A stretch of 56,178 nucleotides of DNA, taken from Bacillota bacterium. GTDB lineage: Bacteria > Bacillota > Clostridia > Oscillospirales > Oscillospiraceae. The notes below the pieces were generated by a model, which did no database searches, was not told the origin of the DNA, and was given only the letters and a program-made list of their open reading frames with translations. The position numbers and the translations under genes are program-made. Below are positions 19,690-29,503 of the stretch, in pieces; positions within the stretch are counted from its first letter, which is position 1; every line of letters begins with the position of its first letter. Where the stretch lies: positions 1 through 56,178 of the forward strand of contig JAJQHS010000001.1 of the NCBI GenBank assembly GCA_021199635.1. Reading direction: 5' to 3'.

Positions 19690-21066
19690 TTACACACCCA
19701 ACAGGGATTGGGCAAACAGGAAATAGACCACCAGGGAAATGGCGTCCACGATGGTGGAGATGAACGGCCCCGCCATCACTGCCGGGTCCAGCTTCAGCGC
19801 CTTAGCCGCCATAGGCAGCAGGCAGCCCACCAGCTTGGCGCAGATGACTGTCACCACCAGGGTCAGGCACACCACCGCGTCCACCATCGGCGTAATGCTC
19901 TCGTTGCCCATCAGGAGCCGGTCGATGAGCCAGATCTTCGCAAAGCACACCGCCGCCAGGCTGATGCCGCACAGCAGCGCCGTGCGCAGCTCCTTCCAGA
20001 TCACATGGCCGATATCGGAAAGCCTCACCTCATCCAGGCTCAGCGCCCGGATCAGCGTCACAGAGGACTGGGAGCCGGAATTGCCGCCGGTATCCATCAG
20101 CATGGGGATGAATGCCGTCAGCGCCACCTGGGCGGCCAACGCGTCCTCAAAGGCGGTGATGATCAGCCCCGTGAACGTGGCGGACACCATCAGCAGCATC
20201 AGCCAGGGGATCCGGCTCCGGAACAGGTCCAGGACCGTGCTTTTGGTATAGGATTTTTCCGAGGGCACAATGGCGCTGATCAGCTCCATATCCTCGGTAG
20301 CTTCCTCCTCCATAACATCCATGGCGTCGTCAAAGGTGACAATGCCCACGATCCGGTTCTCGCCGTCCACCACCGGCAGCGCCAGGAAATTATACTTGCT
20401 GAACATCCGCGCCACGTCCTCCTGGTCGGTGACCGTGGTGACGGAAATCAGATTGGTTAACATAATATCTTTGATGAGGATATCGTCATCCTCCGCCAGC
20501 AGTAAATCCTTCACCGTCACCAGGCCGATCAGCGTCCTGTCCTGGGTGACATAGCAAGTGTAAATCGTCTCCTTGTCCACGCCCTGGCGGCGGATACGCA
20601 GGATGGCCTCCCCCACCGTCATATTCGGGCGGAGGGTCACATATTCTGTGGTCATGATGGAGCCGGCGGAATTTTCCGGATAGCGCAGGATCTGGTTGAT
20701 GGAGCTGCGCATCTCCGGGTCGGCCTGCTGCAGGATCCGCTTGACCACGTTGGCCGGCATTTCCTCCACCAGGTCGGCCGCATCGTCCACGTACAGCTCG
20801 TCCACGACCTCTTTCAGCTCGCTGTCGGAAAAACTGCGGATCAGCACCTCCTGGGCGTCCGGCTCCATCTCCACGAAGGTTTCCGCTGCCAGCTCCTTGG
20901 GCAGCAGCCGGAACAGCAGCGGCATCCGCGGCTCGTCCAGGTCCTCAAACAGCGCGGCAATATCGCTGGGATTCATTACCAGCAGAATTTCCCGCAGCCC
21001 GGCGTACTTCTTCTTGTCCAGCACCCCCAGCAGGGCGCTTTTGATAATTTCATATTTTTCTGTCAC
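19690..21066 (-). CDS. mgtE: Magnesium transporter MgtE (GTG start)
   Basis: MgtE N-domain, paired CBS domains (MTTEYVTLRPNMTVGEAI; DIMLTNLISVTTVTDQEDV), TM region PMLMDTGGNSGSQSS. Confidence 0.95.
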   Translation of the reverse strand: MTEKYEIIKSALLGVLDKKKYAGLREILLVMNPSDIAALFEDLDEPRMPLLFRLLPKELAAETFVEMEPDAQEVLIRSFSDSELKEVVDELYVDDAADLVEEMPANVVKRILQQADPEMRSSINQILRYPENSAGSIMTTEYVTLRPNMTVGEAILRIRRQGVDKETIYTCYVTQDRTLIGLVTVKDLLLAEDDDILIKDIMLTNLISVTTVTDQEDVARMFSKYNFLALPVVDGENRIVGIVTFDDAMDVMEEEATEDMELISAIVPSEKSYTKSTVLDLFRSRIPWLMLLMVSATFTGLIITAFEDALAAQVALTAFIPMLMDTGGNSGSQSSVTLIRALSLDEVRLSDIGHVIWKELRTALLCGISLAAVCFAKIWLIDRLLMGNESITPMVDAVVCLTLVVTVICAKLVGCLLPMAAKALKLDPAVMAGPFISTIVDAISLVVYFLFAQSLLGV

Positions 21067-21124
21067 GGTGCAAACTTCTCCTTTTCAAGTTATTTTCAGG
21101 AAAAGGCAATGCACCCAACCGCAG

Positions 21125-21196
21125 TTACAGGCCCACAGGAAACCGGGCCTGCCGGATACTTCGGCCGGGGATACTGCCATTATTGCCAGGTTCCAC
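21125..21196 (-). CDS. Candidate mgtE leader peptide MEPGNNGSIPGRSIRQARFPVGL (GTG start)
   Basis: AAAGGAGGG RBS 6 nt before GTG; 23 codons then TAA; 58 nt upstream of mgtE; stop abuts a 7-bp hairpin. Confidence 0.5.
   Translation of the reverse strand: MEPGNNGSIPGRSIRQARFPVGL
21128..21151 (-). promoter_or_regulatory. Leader hairpin upstream of mgtE
   Basis: CAGGCCC-10 nt-GGGCCTG perfect stem overlapping the last codons of the leader ORF. Confidence 0.55.
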
Positions 21197-21323
21197 TGTG
21201 TTCCCTCCTTTACAGGTCTTTGACTTATTTTACCCCGGTTTTTTTCACTTGTCAACCTTGACGGCAGGAGAATCCCGGCGTAAAATAATCCTGGTAACCA
21301 TCCATTCTCAGGAGGATACACCC

Positions 21324-21905
21324 ATGCTACGGCTTGCCAAGGAGGCGGACATTCCCGCCATGGTGGATATTTACGCGCCATATGTACTGTCCACCACCTA
21401 CACGTTTGAATACACCGTTCCCACGCTGGAGGCGTTTACGGAGCGCTTCCGGCTCTGCACCCGGCAGTGCCCCTGGCTCGTGTGGGAGGAGGACGGCGCT
21501 GTGCTGGGCTACGCCTACGGCAGCCTGCCGTTTGACCGGGCGGCCTACGCCTGGTGCAGCGAGATTTCCGTCTACATTGCCCCCGCCGCGCAGCGCAGGG
21601 GCGTGGGGCGCAGCCTTTACACTGCCCTGGAGCACATTCTGTTCCTGCAGGGCTACCGGGTAATCTACGCCCTGATCACATCCGAGAACCATGCTTCCCT
21701 GGCGTTCCATCAGGAGATGGGCTACCGCTTCACCGCCTGCATGTCGGACTGCGGCATCAAATTCGGCCGCCAGCTGGGCGTGGTATGGATGGAAAAGCGG
21801 CAAAACGTTGTGGAAATTCCCAGTGTTCCCCCGGTTCCATGGCGGTCAATTGTGAAAAATGACAGAAATTTCGCTGATATTTTAGACAATTTGTCCCTTT
21901 CTTAA
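21324..21905 (+). CDS. GNAT family N-acetyltransferase (phosphinothricin acetyltransferase-like)
   Basis: LRLAKEADIPAMVDIYAPYVLSTTYTFEY, RRGVGRSLYTALE; AGGAGG RBS. Confidence 0.88.
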   Translation: MLRLAKEADIPAMVDIYAPYVLSTTYTFEYTVPTLEAFTERFRLCTRQCPWLVWEEDGAVLGYAYGSLPFDRAAYAWCSEISVYIAPAAQRRGVGRSLYTALEHILFLQGYRVIYALITSENHASLAFHQEMGYRFTACMSDCGIKFGRQLGVVWMEKRQNVVEIPSVPPVPWRSIVKNDRNFADILDNLSLS

Positions 21906-21997
21906 TGGGCGAAAATGTGATATGGTATGCATGGGTTCTTATGTGCGCCTCCCGCGCGATGTCAGAACCTCAAGTCACGAAAGGAACCGATTACACC

Positions 21998-23860
21998 ATG
22001 ACCCAAGCATTACAAGCCTTTCTGGACGCCTATCACAGCGGAACCGCCATCCGCGCATATGAATTTCTGGGCTGCCATCCCGAATCCCGGGGCGGCCAGG
22101 CCGGCTTCGTATTCCGGGTGTGGGCGCCCAATGCGAAGGCCATCTGCGTCACCGGCGATTTTAACGGCTGGAGCCGGGATGCGCTGCCCATGGAGAAGCT
22201 CACCCACGGCGTCTGGGAGGCCTGGTCCTCCGGCGCCTACGAAGGCTGCGCCTACAAGTACCTGGTCTGCGACCAGTCCGGCTCCACGATTTACAAGGCC
22301 GACCCGGTGGGCTTCCGCAGCTGCCGCGCCCCGGACACCTCCAGCATGATTTTCCTTCCCGGCGGCTACGAGTGGCAGGACGCGGCCTGGATGGCCTCCA
22401 AGGAGAAGACGCTGAACGCGCCTGTCAATATCTACGAAATGCACCTGGGCTCCTGGCGGCGCAAGGCCGGCGGGGAGGTTTACTCCTATTCCGAGCTGGC
22501 GCCCATCCTGGCAGACTACCTGAAGGACATGGGCTACACCCATGTGGAGCTGCTGCCCCTGTGCGAATATCCCTATGACCCCAGCTGGGGCTACCAGGCT
22601 ACGGGCTACTTCGCCCCCACCAGCCGCTACGGCGCGCCGGACGAGCTGATGGAGCTGGTGGACACCCTGCACCAGAATGGCATCGGCGTGATCCTGGACT
22701 GGGTCCCCGCCCACTTCCCCAAGGACGCCTACGGCCTGTACGAATTCGACGGCACCTGCACCTACGAATCCTCCGACCCCACCCGGAACGAGCATCCGGA
22801 GTGGACCACCCGCATTTTTGACCTGGGCAAGCCGGAGGTCCGCAGCTTCCTGATTTCCAGCGCGGTTTACTGGCTGGAGCAGTTCCATGTGGACGGGCTC
22901 CGGGTGGATGCGGTCAGTGCCATGCTGTACCAGGATTTCGGCCGCTCCGCCGACCACGCCTGCCGGGAGGAAACGGTGGCCTTCCTGCGCCAGCTCAACG
23001 CCGCCTGCTTCCGCGTCCGGGAGAATGTGATGATGATCGCCGAGGAATCCACCGCGTTCCCCCTGGTGACCAAGCCGGATTACGACGGCGGCCTGGGCTT
23101 CCTGTACAAATGGAACATGGGCTGGATGAACGACACCCTGCGCTATATGAAGCTGGACCCCCTCTACCGCAAGTATAACCATAATATGCTCACATTCTCC
23201 ATGACCTACGCCTTTTCGGAGAATTTTATCCTGCCCCTGTCCCACGATGAGGTGGTGCACTGCAAGGGCAGCCTGCTGACCAAAATGCCCGGAGATTATT
23301 TCTGGCGCTTCTCCAACCTGCGGCTGCTGCGGGGCTACCAGATGGCGCACCCCGGCAAGAAGCTCCACTTCATGGGCGGCGAATTTGGCCAGTTCATCGA
23401 GTGGAACTACCTCCAGGAGCTGGACTGGGTGCTGCTGGACTTTGATATGCACAGCAAGACCCAGGCGTTTTTCCGGGACCTGAACCGCTTCTATAAGATG
23501 CACCCCGCCCTCTGGGCGGACGACGGCAGCTGGGGCGGCTTCCAGTGGCTCCAGCCGGACGACAGCGACAGCAGCCTGATCGCCTTCTGCCGGATGGCGC
23601 CGGAGGGCGAAAGGCTGATCGTACTGTGCAACTTCACCCCCGTCCGCCGGAAGGATTACCTGCTGGGGCTGCCGGAGCCGGGCGTGTACGAATGTCTGCT
23701 CTGCTCGGACGATGCCCGCTATGGCGGCACCGGCCATGTCCCCCGTGCGGTTACCACCCAGGATACGCCCTTCCGGGAATTTGGCTGCTCCGCCCTGTTC
23801 GACGTCCCATCCATGAGCATTTCCTTCTTCACGAAGAAGCCAGACCGTAAGCAAATGTGA
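21998..23860 (+). CDS. glgB: 1,4-alpha-glucan branching enzyme
   Basis: VWAPNAKAICVTGDFNGW, DGLRVDAVSAMLY, LSHDEVVHCKGSLL; operon with glgCDA. Confidence 0.95.
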   Translation: MTQALQAFLDAYHSGTAIRAYEFLGCHPESRGGQAGFVFRVWAPNAKAICVTGDFNGWSRDALPMEKLTHGVWEAWSSGAYEGCAYKYLVCDQSGSTIYKADPVGFRSCRAPDTSSMIFLPGGYEWQDAAWMASKEKTLNAPVNIYEMHLGSWRRKAGGEVYSYSELAPILADYLKDMGYTHVELLPLCEYPYDPSWGYQATGYFAPTSRYGAPDELMELVDTLHQNGIGVILDWVPAHFPKDAYGLYEFDGTCTYESSDPTRNEHPEWTTRIFDLGKPEVRSFLISSAVYWLEQFHVDGLRVDAVSAMLYQDFGRSADHACREETVAFLRQLNAACFRVRENVMMIAEESTAFPLVTKPDYDGGLGFLYKWNMGWMNDTLRYMKLDPLYRKYNHNMLTFSMTYAFSENFILPLSHDEVVHCKGSLLTKMPGDYFWRFSNLRLLRGYQMAHPGKKLHFMGGEFGQFIEWNYLQELDWVLLDFDMHSKTQAFFRDLNRFYKMHPALWADDGSWGGFQWLQPDDSDSSLIAFCRMAPEGERLIVLCNFTPVRRKDYLLGLPEPGVYECLLCSDDARYGGTGHVPRAVTTQDTPFREFGCSALFDVPSMSISFFTKKPDRKQM

Positions 23861-23892
23861 CCCTACATTTATCAATATAAGGAGCTGTAACC

Positions 23893-25083
23893 ATGTACTT
23901 TCAGAAGAAACGCTGCATCGCCATGCTTCTGGCCGGTGGCCAGGGCAGCCGCTTGAAGGTCCTGACGGAGAACACCGCCAAGCCTGCCGTCCCCTTCGGC
24001 GGGAAATACCGCATCATCGACTTCCCCTTGAGCAACTGCGTCAATTCCGGTATCGACACAGTAGGCATTCTGACCCAATATCAGCCGCTGGAGCTGAACG
24101 AATACATCGGCAACGGCCAGCCCTGGGGCCTGAACAAGACCCACAGCTGCGCCCAGATCCTGCCCCCCTACGAGCGTCACGACAAGAAGAGCGGCTGGTA
24201 CAAGGGCACAGCCAACGCCATCTACCAGAACATCGACTTCATCGACCGCTATGACCCGGAATACGTGGTCATCCTCTCCGGCGACCATATCTACAAAATG
24301 GACTATGCCGCCATGGTGGACTATCACGAGAAGAACCACGCCTCCTGCACCATCGCCGTGCGCACCGTCCCGCTGAGCGAAGCCAGCCGCTTTGGCATCC
24401 TGAACACCAACCCGGATAACTCCATCTACGAATTTGAGGAGAAGCCCAAGGTTCCCAAATCCACCAACGCCTCCATGGGCATCTACGTGTTCAACTGGAA
24501 GGTTCTGCGGGACGCGCTGATCGCCGACGAGGAGGACGAGAACTCCAGCAACGACTTCGGCAAAAACATCATCCCCAACCTGCTGAACGCCGGGCACAAG
24601 ATGATGGCCTACAATTTTGAAGGCTACTGGAAGGACGTGGGGACCATCGACTCCCTCTGGGAGGCCAATATGGAGCTGCTGGGCAAGGACCCCGCCTTCA
24701 ACATCCGCGGTGACGAGCGCAGCAAAATTTCCGCCCGGAACAATGCGCTGCCCTCCTCCTACATCGATACCGGCGCGAAAACCGTCAACAGCTTCATCGC
24801 GGGGGGCTCGGAAATCTACGGCACCGTCCGCCACTGCATCATCTCCGTCGGCTGCACCGTAGGTGAGGGCGCGCTGGTGGAAGACAGCGTGGTCATGCCC
24901 GGCGTGGTCATCGAGCCGGGCGCCATCGTCCGCCACGCCATCCTGGGCGAGGACAGCAAGGTCGGCCGCAACGCCGTGGTCGGCGGTGCCTTCGGCGCCG
25001 GGGAAAAGAAGAAGATCAGCGTCACCTGCAAGGGCGCTGTGGTAGAGGCCAACACCGTGCTGCTGCCCGGTGACATGCTGTAA
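23893..25083 (+). CDS. glgC: Glucose-1-phosphate adenylyltransferase
   Basis: [40 protein letters not shown]. Confidence 0.96.
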   Translation: MYFQKKRCIAMLLAGGQGSRLKVLTENTAKPAVPFGGKYRIIDFPLSNCVNSGIDTVGILTQYQPLELNEYIGNGQPWGLNKTHSCAQILPPYERHDKKSGWYKGTANAIYQNIDFIDRYDPEYVVILSGDHIYKMDYAAMVDYHEKNHASCTIAVRTVPLSEASRFGILNTNPDNSIYEFEEKPKVPKSTNASMGIYVFNWKVLRDALIADEEDENSSNDFGKNIIPNLLNAGHKMMAYNFEGYWKDVGTIDSLWEANMELLGKDPAFNIRGDERSKISARNNALPSSYIDTGAKTVNSFIAGGSEIYGTVRHCIISVGCTVGEGALVEDSVVMPGVVIEPGAIVRHAILGEDSKVGRNAVVGGAFGAGEKKKISVTCKGAVVEANTVLLPGDML

Positions 25084-25097
25084 GGAGGGACAACGCT

Positions 25098-26210
25098 ATG
25101 AATGTAATGGGAATTATTTTCGCCAACGATGGCGAGCTGGGGGACCTGACCTATAAGCGAACCACCGCCTCCGTCCCCTTCGGCGGGCGCTACCGCCAGA
25201 TCGACTTTGCCCTGTCCAATCTGTGCAACGCGGGCGTGCGCCATATCGGCGTCATCTCCCGCCATAGCTACCAGTCCCTGATGAACCACATCGGCTCCGG
25301 CGAGGAGTGGGGCCTGGAGCTGGGACAGGGGGGACTGGAATTCCTGACGCCCTACTCCATGTCCACCACGGACAATTACCGCGGCAAGCTGGAAACGCTG
25401 TACTCCGCCATGGATTTCCTGGAGTTTGGCCCCAACGATGACTATGTGGTGATGAGCGGCTCTGCCATCCTGAGCAATATGGACATCAACAAGCTGGTGT
25501 CCGCCCACATTGCCAGCGGCAAGGATCTGACCGTGGCCACTAAGGAGGGCATCGCCGACGGCGTGAAGCGGCTGGACCTGGCGCTGAAGCTGGACGAAAG
25601 CGGCGCCATCGCCGACATGGTCGTGGACTGTGCCGCCCCCGCTGAGTACCTGGCCTCCATGGACATGTTCGTGATCTCCAAGGACGTGCTGATGACGCAG
25701 GTCAAGGACTGCATCGCCCACAACCGCTACCATATGGACCGGGACCTGGTTCTGGGCGGCTGGCAGAAGGGCAGCGTATCCGTGAATGTCTACCAGTTCG
25801 GCGGCATTGCGCTGTATAACGAAACCATCGAGGAATACTTCCGCAACAGCCTGGCGCTGATCGGAAAGGACTGCCGCCATGACCTGTTCGGCGGCAACCA
25901 CTCCGTATTCACCAAGGTCCGCGACCGCGTCCCCAGCTACTATGGGGAGAACTGCGCCATCCAGGACTGCATCGTAGCCGACGGCTGTATGCTGGACGGC
26001 AACGCCAAAAATTCCGTCCTGTTCCGCCAGGTCACCATTGCCCAGGGCGCCCAGGTGGAGGACAGCGTGATCATGAACGACGCCGTAGTCGGCGAGGGTG
26101 CGGAGCTGAAATGCGTCATTCTGGATAAGGATGTGGTCATCCGTCCCGGCGCAAAGCTGTACGGCACGCCCAAAAATCCCATTATTATCAAAAGAGGAGA
26201 AATCGTATGA
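25098..26210 (+). CDS. glgD: Glucose-1-phosphate adenylyltransferase subunit GlgD
   Basis: GlgC-like with altered N-terminus (MGIIFANDGELGDLTYKRTTASVPFGGRYRQIDF). Confidence 0.95.
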   Translation: MNVMGIIFANDGELGDLTYKRTTASVPFGGRYRQIDFALSNLCNAGVRHIGVISRHSYQSLMNHIGSGEEWGLELGQGGLEFLTPYSMSTTDNYRGKLETLYSAMDFLEFGPNDDYVVMSGSAILSNMDINKLVSAHIASGKDLTVATKEGIADGVKRLDLALKLDESGAIADMVVDCAAPAEYLASMDMFVISKDVLMTQVKDCIAHNRYHMDRDLVLGGWQKGSVSVNVYQFGGIALYNETIEEYFRNSLALIGKDCRHDLFGGNHSVFTKVRDRVPSYYGENCAIQDCIVADGCMLDGNAKNSVLFRQVTIAQGAQVEDSVIMNDAVVGEGAELKCVILDKDVVIRPGAKLYGTPKNPIIIKRGEIV

Positions 26211-27652
26211 GGATTGTCATTCTCGCCTCCGAGGGCGCGCCCTATGTAAAATCCGGTGGTCTGGGGGACGTTATGGAGGCGCTGCCCGCCGCCCTGGCGC
26301 GGATCCCCGGCAACGAGGTCACACTCATCCTCCCCTATTACAAGAAAATCAAGGATAATCCCGCCTATCCGGTGGAGCGGGTGCTGGAATACTCCGTCCA
26401 GCTGGGCTGGCGGGACCAGTACGCCGCCCTGATGCGGCTGACCAACCGCACCGACGGGGTGGACGTGTACTTCGTGGATAACGAATACTATTTCGGCGCG
26501 CGCCCCGGCGCGATCTACGGCGACCTGGACGATGGGGAGCGGTACGCCTTCTTCTCCCGCGCCTGCCTGAACGCGCTGTCCATTCTGGACTATATCCCCG
26601 ACATCATCCAGTGCAACGACTGGCAGACCGCCCTGGTGCCTACGTACCTGAAGGCCATGTACCACGAGCGCTTCGCCGGGACCCGGTGCATGTACACCAT
26701 CCACAATATCGAGTACCAGGGCTGGGCCAATGCCGGATTCTTTGACGATGTGCTGGGCCTGCCCTGGGAGTACCGGGGCTGCCTGGACATGAACGGCTCC
26801 GTGAACATGATGAAGGGCGCGATTGAGACCGCCGACATGGTCACCACCGTTTCGGAGACCTACTCCCGGGAGCTGATGTACCCCTACTATGCCCACGGGC
26901 TGGACGGCATCATTGCCAACGCCTCCTGGAAGCTCACCGGCATCACCAACGGCATCGATGTGAACACCTTCAACCCGGAAACTGACCCCAATCTGCCCGC
27001 CCATTTCAACGCGGACACCTTCGTGGAGGGCAAACGGCTGTGCAAGGCCGCGCTGCAGGAGGAGGTCGGCCTCCCGGTGAACCCCGACACGCCGCTGATG
27101 GTGATGGTCACCCGGCTGGCGGGGCACAAGGGGCTGGATCTTCTGTGCTATATCGCCCGGCGGCTGTTGTGGGAGGAGGACTGCCAGATGCTGATCCTCG
27201 GCACCGGCGAGCCGCAGTTTGAGAGCTTCTTCCTGCAGCTGCAGGAGGAATTCCCGGACCAGGTGTCGGCGAAGATCACCTTTAACCTGGGGCTGGCTGC
27301 CCGCATCTACGCCGGGGGCGACGTCTACCTGATGCCCTCCAAATCCGAGCCCTGCGGCCTGAGCCAGATGAACGCCATGCGCTACGGTACCGTCCCCGTG
27401 GTTCACGCCACCGGCGGCCTGCGGGACACCGTTCCCCCCGCGGACGAAAACGGGGAGGGCGGCTTGGGCTTCACCTTCCAGAGCTACAATGGGGACGATT
27501 TCCTGGCCTCGCTGAAGCGGTGCCTGCACCTGTACCACAATGACCGGGAGGGCTTCCACCGCCTGCAGCACCGGGACATGTGCCAGGACTTCAGCTGGGA
27601 CGCCCCCGCCGGGCGCTATATGGAGCTGTTCCACCAGATGCTCGGCGCCTGA
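26207..27652 (+). CDS. glgA: Glycogen synthase (ADP-glucose)
   Basis: ILASEGAPYVKSGGLGDV, TIHNIEYQGW, SKSEPCGLSQMNAMRYG. Confidence 0.96.
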   Translation: MRIVILASEGAPYVKSGGLGDVMEALPAALARIPGNEVTLILPYYKKIKDNPAYPVERVLEYSVQLGWRDQYAALMRLTNRTDGVDVYFVDNEYYFGARPGAIYGDLDDGERYAFFSRACLNALSILDYIPDIIQCNDWQTALVPTYLKAMYHERFAGTRCMYTIHNIEYQGWANAGFFDDVLGLPWEYRGCLDMNGSVNMMKGAIETADMVTTVSETYSRELMYPYYAHGLDGIIANASWKLTGITNGIDVNTFNPETDPNLPAHFNADTFVEGKRLCKAALQEEVGLPVNPDTPLMVMVTRLAGHKGLDLLCYIARRLLWEEDCQMLILGTGEPQFESFFLQLQEEFPDQVSAKITFNLGLAARIYAGGDVYLMPSKSEPCGLSQMNAMRYGTVPVVHATGGLRDTVPPADENGEGGLGFTFQSYNGDDFLASLKRCLHLYHNDREGFHRLQHRDMCQDFSWDAPAGRYMELFHQMLGA

Positions 27653-27680
27653 CACGGCAAATTTCCGGATACGATCGCAA

Positions 27681-27714
27681 ACAGCTCCCAGCGGGGATTC
27701 CCGCCGGGAGCTGT
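27681..27714 (+). terminator. Terminator after the glg operon
   Basis: ACAGCTCCC...GGGAGCTGT hairpin followed by GCTTTTT. Confidence 0.8.
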
Positions 27715-27733
27715 GCTTTTTGGGGTGTTTATC

Positions 27734-29503
27734 TTACTCAAACTGGGCGGCGTACAGCCGGTAATAGGCGCCCCGCTGGGCCATCAGGTCGGCATGGGTG
27801 CCCTGCTCCACCACGTCTCCGTGCTCCACCACCAGGATGTGGTCAGCGTTGCGGATGGTGGACAGGCGGTGGGCGATCACGAAGCAGGTTTTCCCCGCCA
27901 TCAGCTCCCGCATGGCCTTCTGCACCTGGCGCTCCGTGCCGGTGTCCACGTTGGAGGTGGCCTCGTCCAGGATCAGCATTTTCGCGTCATAGAGCATCGC
28001 GCGGGCGATGGTGAGCAGCTGCTTCTGCCCCTTGGAGATGTTGCCGCCGTCCTCGCTGATGACCGTGTCATAGCCCTGGGGCAGGCGCATGATGAACGGG
28101 TGAATCCGCGCGGCCTTGGCGGCGCGCACCACCTCCTCCCGGGTTGCGTTCTCCTTGCCGTAGGCGATGTTCTCGAAAATAGTGCCGCTGAACACCCAGG
28201 TGTCCTGCAGGACCATGGCATACGCCCCCCGCAGGCTGGAGCGGGTATCCTCCCGGATATCCCGGCCGTCCACCCGGATGCTGCCCTTGTCCACATCATA
28301 GAACCGCATGAGCAGATTGATGATGGTGGTTTTTCCCGCGCCGGTGGGTCCGACGATGGCGATCAGCTTTCCGGGCTGCGCCTGCATATTCAGGTCGTGG
28401 AGGATGGTCTTCTCCGGCTCGTAGCCGAAGCTCACATGCTCCAGCTCCACCTGGCCCTGGACATTTTCCAGCACCCGGGCATCCGGCGCGTCCGCAAGCT
28501 CTTCCGGCTCATCCAGCAATGTGAAGATCCGCTCCGCTGCGGACAGGGCGGAGAACAGCTCGTTGACGATGTTGGCGATCTCGTTGATGGGGCCGGAGAA
28601 TTTCCGGGAGTATAGGACGAAGGAGGAGATCTGGTCCAGCGCCACCGCCCCGGACATGTAATAAATAGAGCCCAGCATGGCGATCAGCGCCAGGGAAAGA
28701 TTGTTGATAAAGTTCATGGTCGGGCCGATGGCGCAGCCATAATACTCTGCGTCGTAATAGGCGTCGGCAGCCTCGGTATTCACCTGATCGAACCGGTCGC
28801 ACACCGTATCCTCATAGGCGTAGGCCTGGATGGTTTTCTGGCCGGTGAGCATTTCCTCCACGAACCCGTTCAGGCTGCCATAGCTTTTGGAGCGGCGGGA
28901 GTAGCGTGGGCGCACCTTCTTGCGCATCCGGGCGGTATAGGTGATGGAGATGGGGATGGTGATTATCACGATCACCGACAGTGCCGGGGACAGGGTGATC
29001 ATCATCACAAACGCGCCCACCACAGTGACCAGGCTCGTCATGATCTGGGTCACGTCCGTGGCAATGCAGGTGCTGACCACGTCCACATCGTAGGAAACCC
29101 GGCTGATAATGTCGCCGGCGGTCATATGGTGGTAGTAGCCCACAGGCAAGCGCAGCAGCTTCTCAAATACGTCCCGGCGCATTTTCCGGGCGATCCATTT
29201 GCTCAGGGAGGTCATGATCACGCTGATCAGCACGCTGAGTATGCTGGAGCCTACGTACACGAACAGCATCCGCTTTGCGTAGTAAAGCACCATGTCCATA
29301 TTGACCATGCCCACACCGGCATCCGCCTCGTTGATGGCCGCGCCGGCGTAGCGGGGGCCCAGCAGGGACAGGTAGCTGCTGCAGAAGCTCAGCACAATGG
29401 CCAGAAGCAGCAGGTATTTGTAAGAGGAGAGATACGACAGCATCCGCCGGAGGGTACCCTTGGTATCCTTGGGACGCTTGTACTGAACGGACATTTTTGC
29501 CAT
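27734..29503 (-). CDS. ABC transporter, fused permease/ATP-binding (exporter half 2)
   Basis: GPTGAGKTTIINLLMRFYD Walker A, NISKGQKQLLTIARAML signature, ILDEATSNVD. Confidence 0.93.
   Translation of the reverse strand: MAKMSVQYKRPKDTKGTLRRMLSYLSSYKYLLLLAIVLSFCSSYLSLLGPRYAGAAINEADAGVGMVNMDMVLYYAKRMLFVYVGSSILSVLISVIMTSLSKWIARKMRRDVFEKLLRLPVGYYHHMTAGDIISRVSYDVDVVSTCIATDVTQIMTSLVTVVGAFVMMITLSPALSVIVIITIPISITYTARMRKKVRPRYSRRSKSYGSLNGFVEEMLTGQKTIQAYAYEDTVCDRFDQVNTEAADAYYDAEYYGCAIGPTMNFINNLSLALIAMLGSIYYMSGAVALDQISSFVLYSRKFSGPINEIANIVNELFSALSAAERIFTLLDEPEELADAPDARVLENVQGQVELEHVSFGYEPEKTILHDLNMQAQPGKLIAIVGPTGAGKTTIINLLMRFYDVDKGSIRVDGRDIREDTRSSLRGAYAMVLQDTWVFSGTIFENIAYGKENATREEVVRAAKAARIHPFIMRLPQGYDTVISEDGGNISKGQKQLLTIARAMLYDAKMLILDEATSNVDTGTERQVQKAMRELMAGKTCFVIAHRLSTIRNADHILVVEHGDVVEQGTHADLMAQRGAYYRLYAAQFE

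Noticed and set aside
21067-21200. M-box (ykoK) Mg2+ riboswitch upstream of mgtE
   Set aside because: Region is too short and lacks the conserved M-box sequence blocks.
22010-23875. 621-aa minus-strand ORF opposite glgB, and similar long ORFs opposite glgA, thrS, the ABC exporters and LtaS-like gene
   Set aside because: Mirror ORFs of GC-rich genes with compositional bias and no family motifs.
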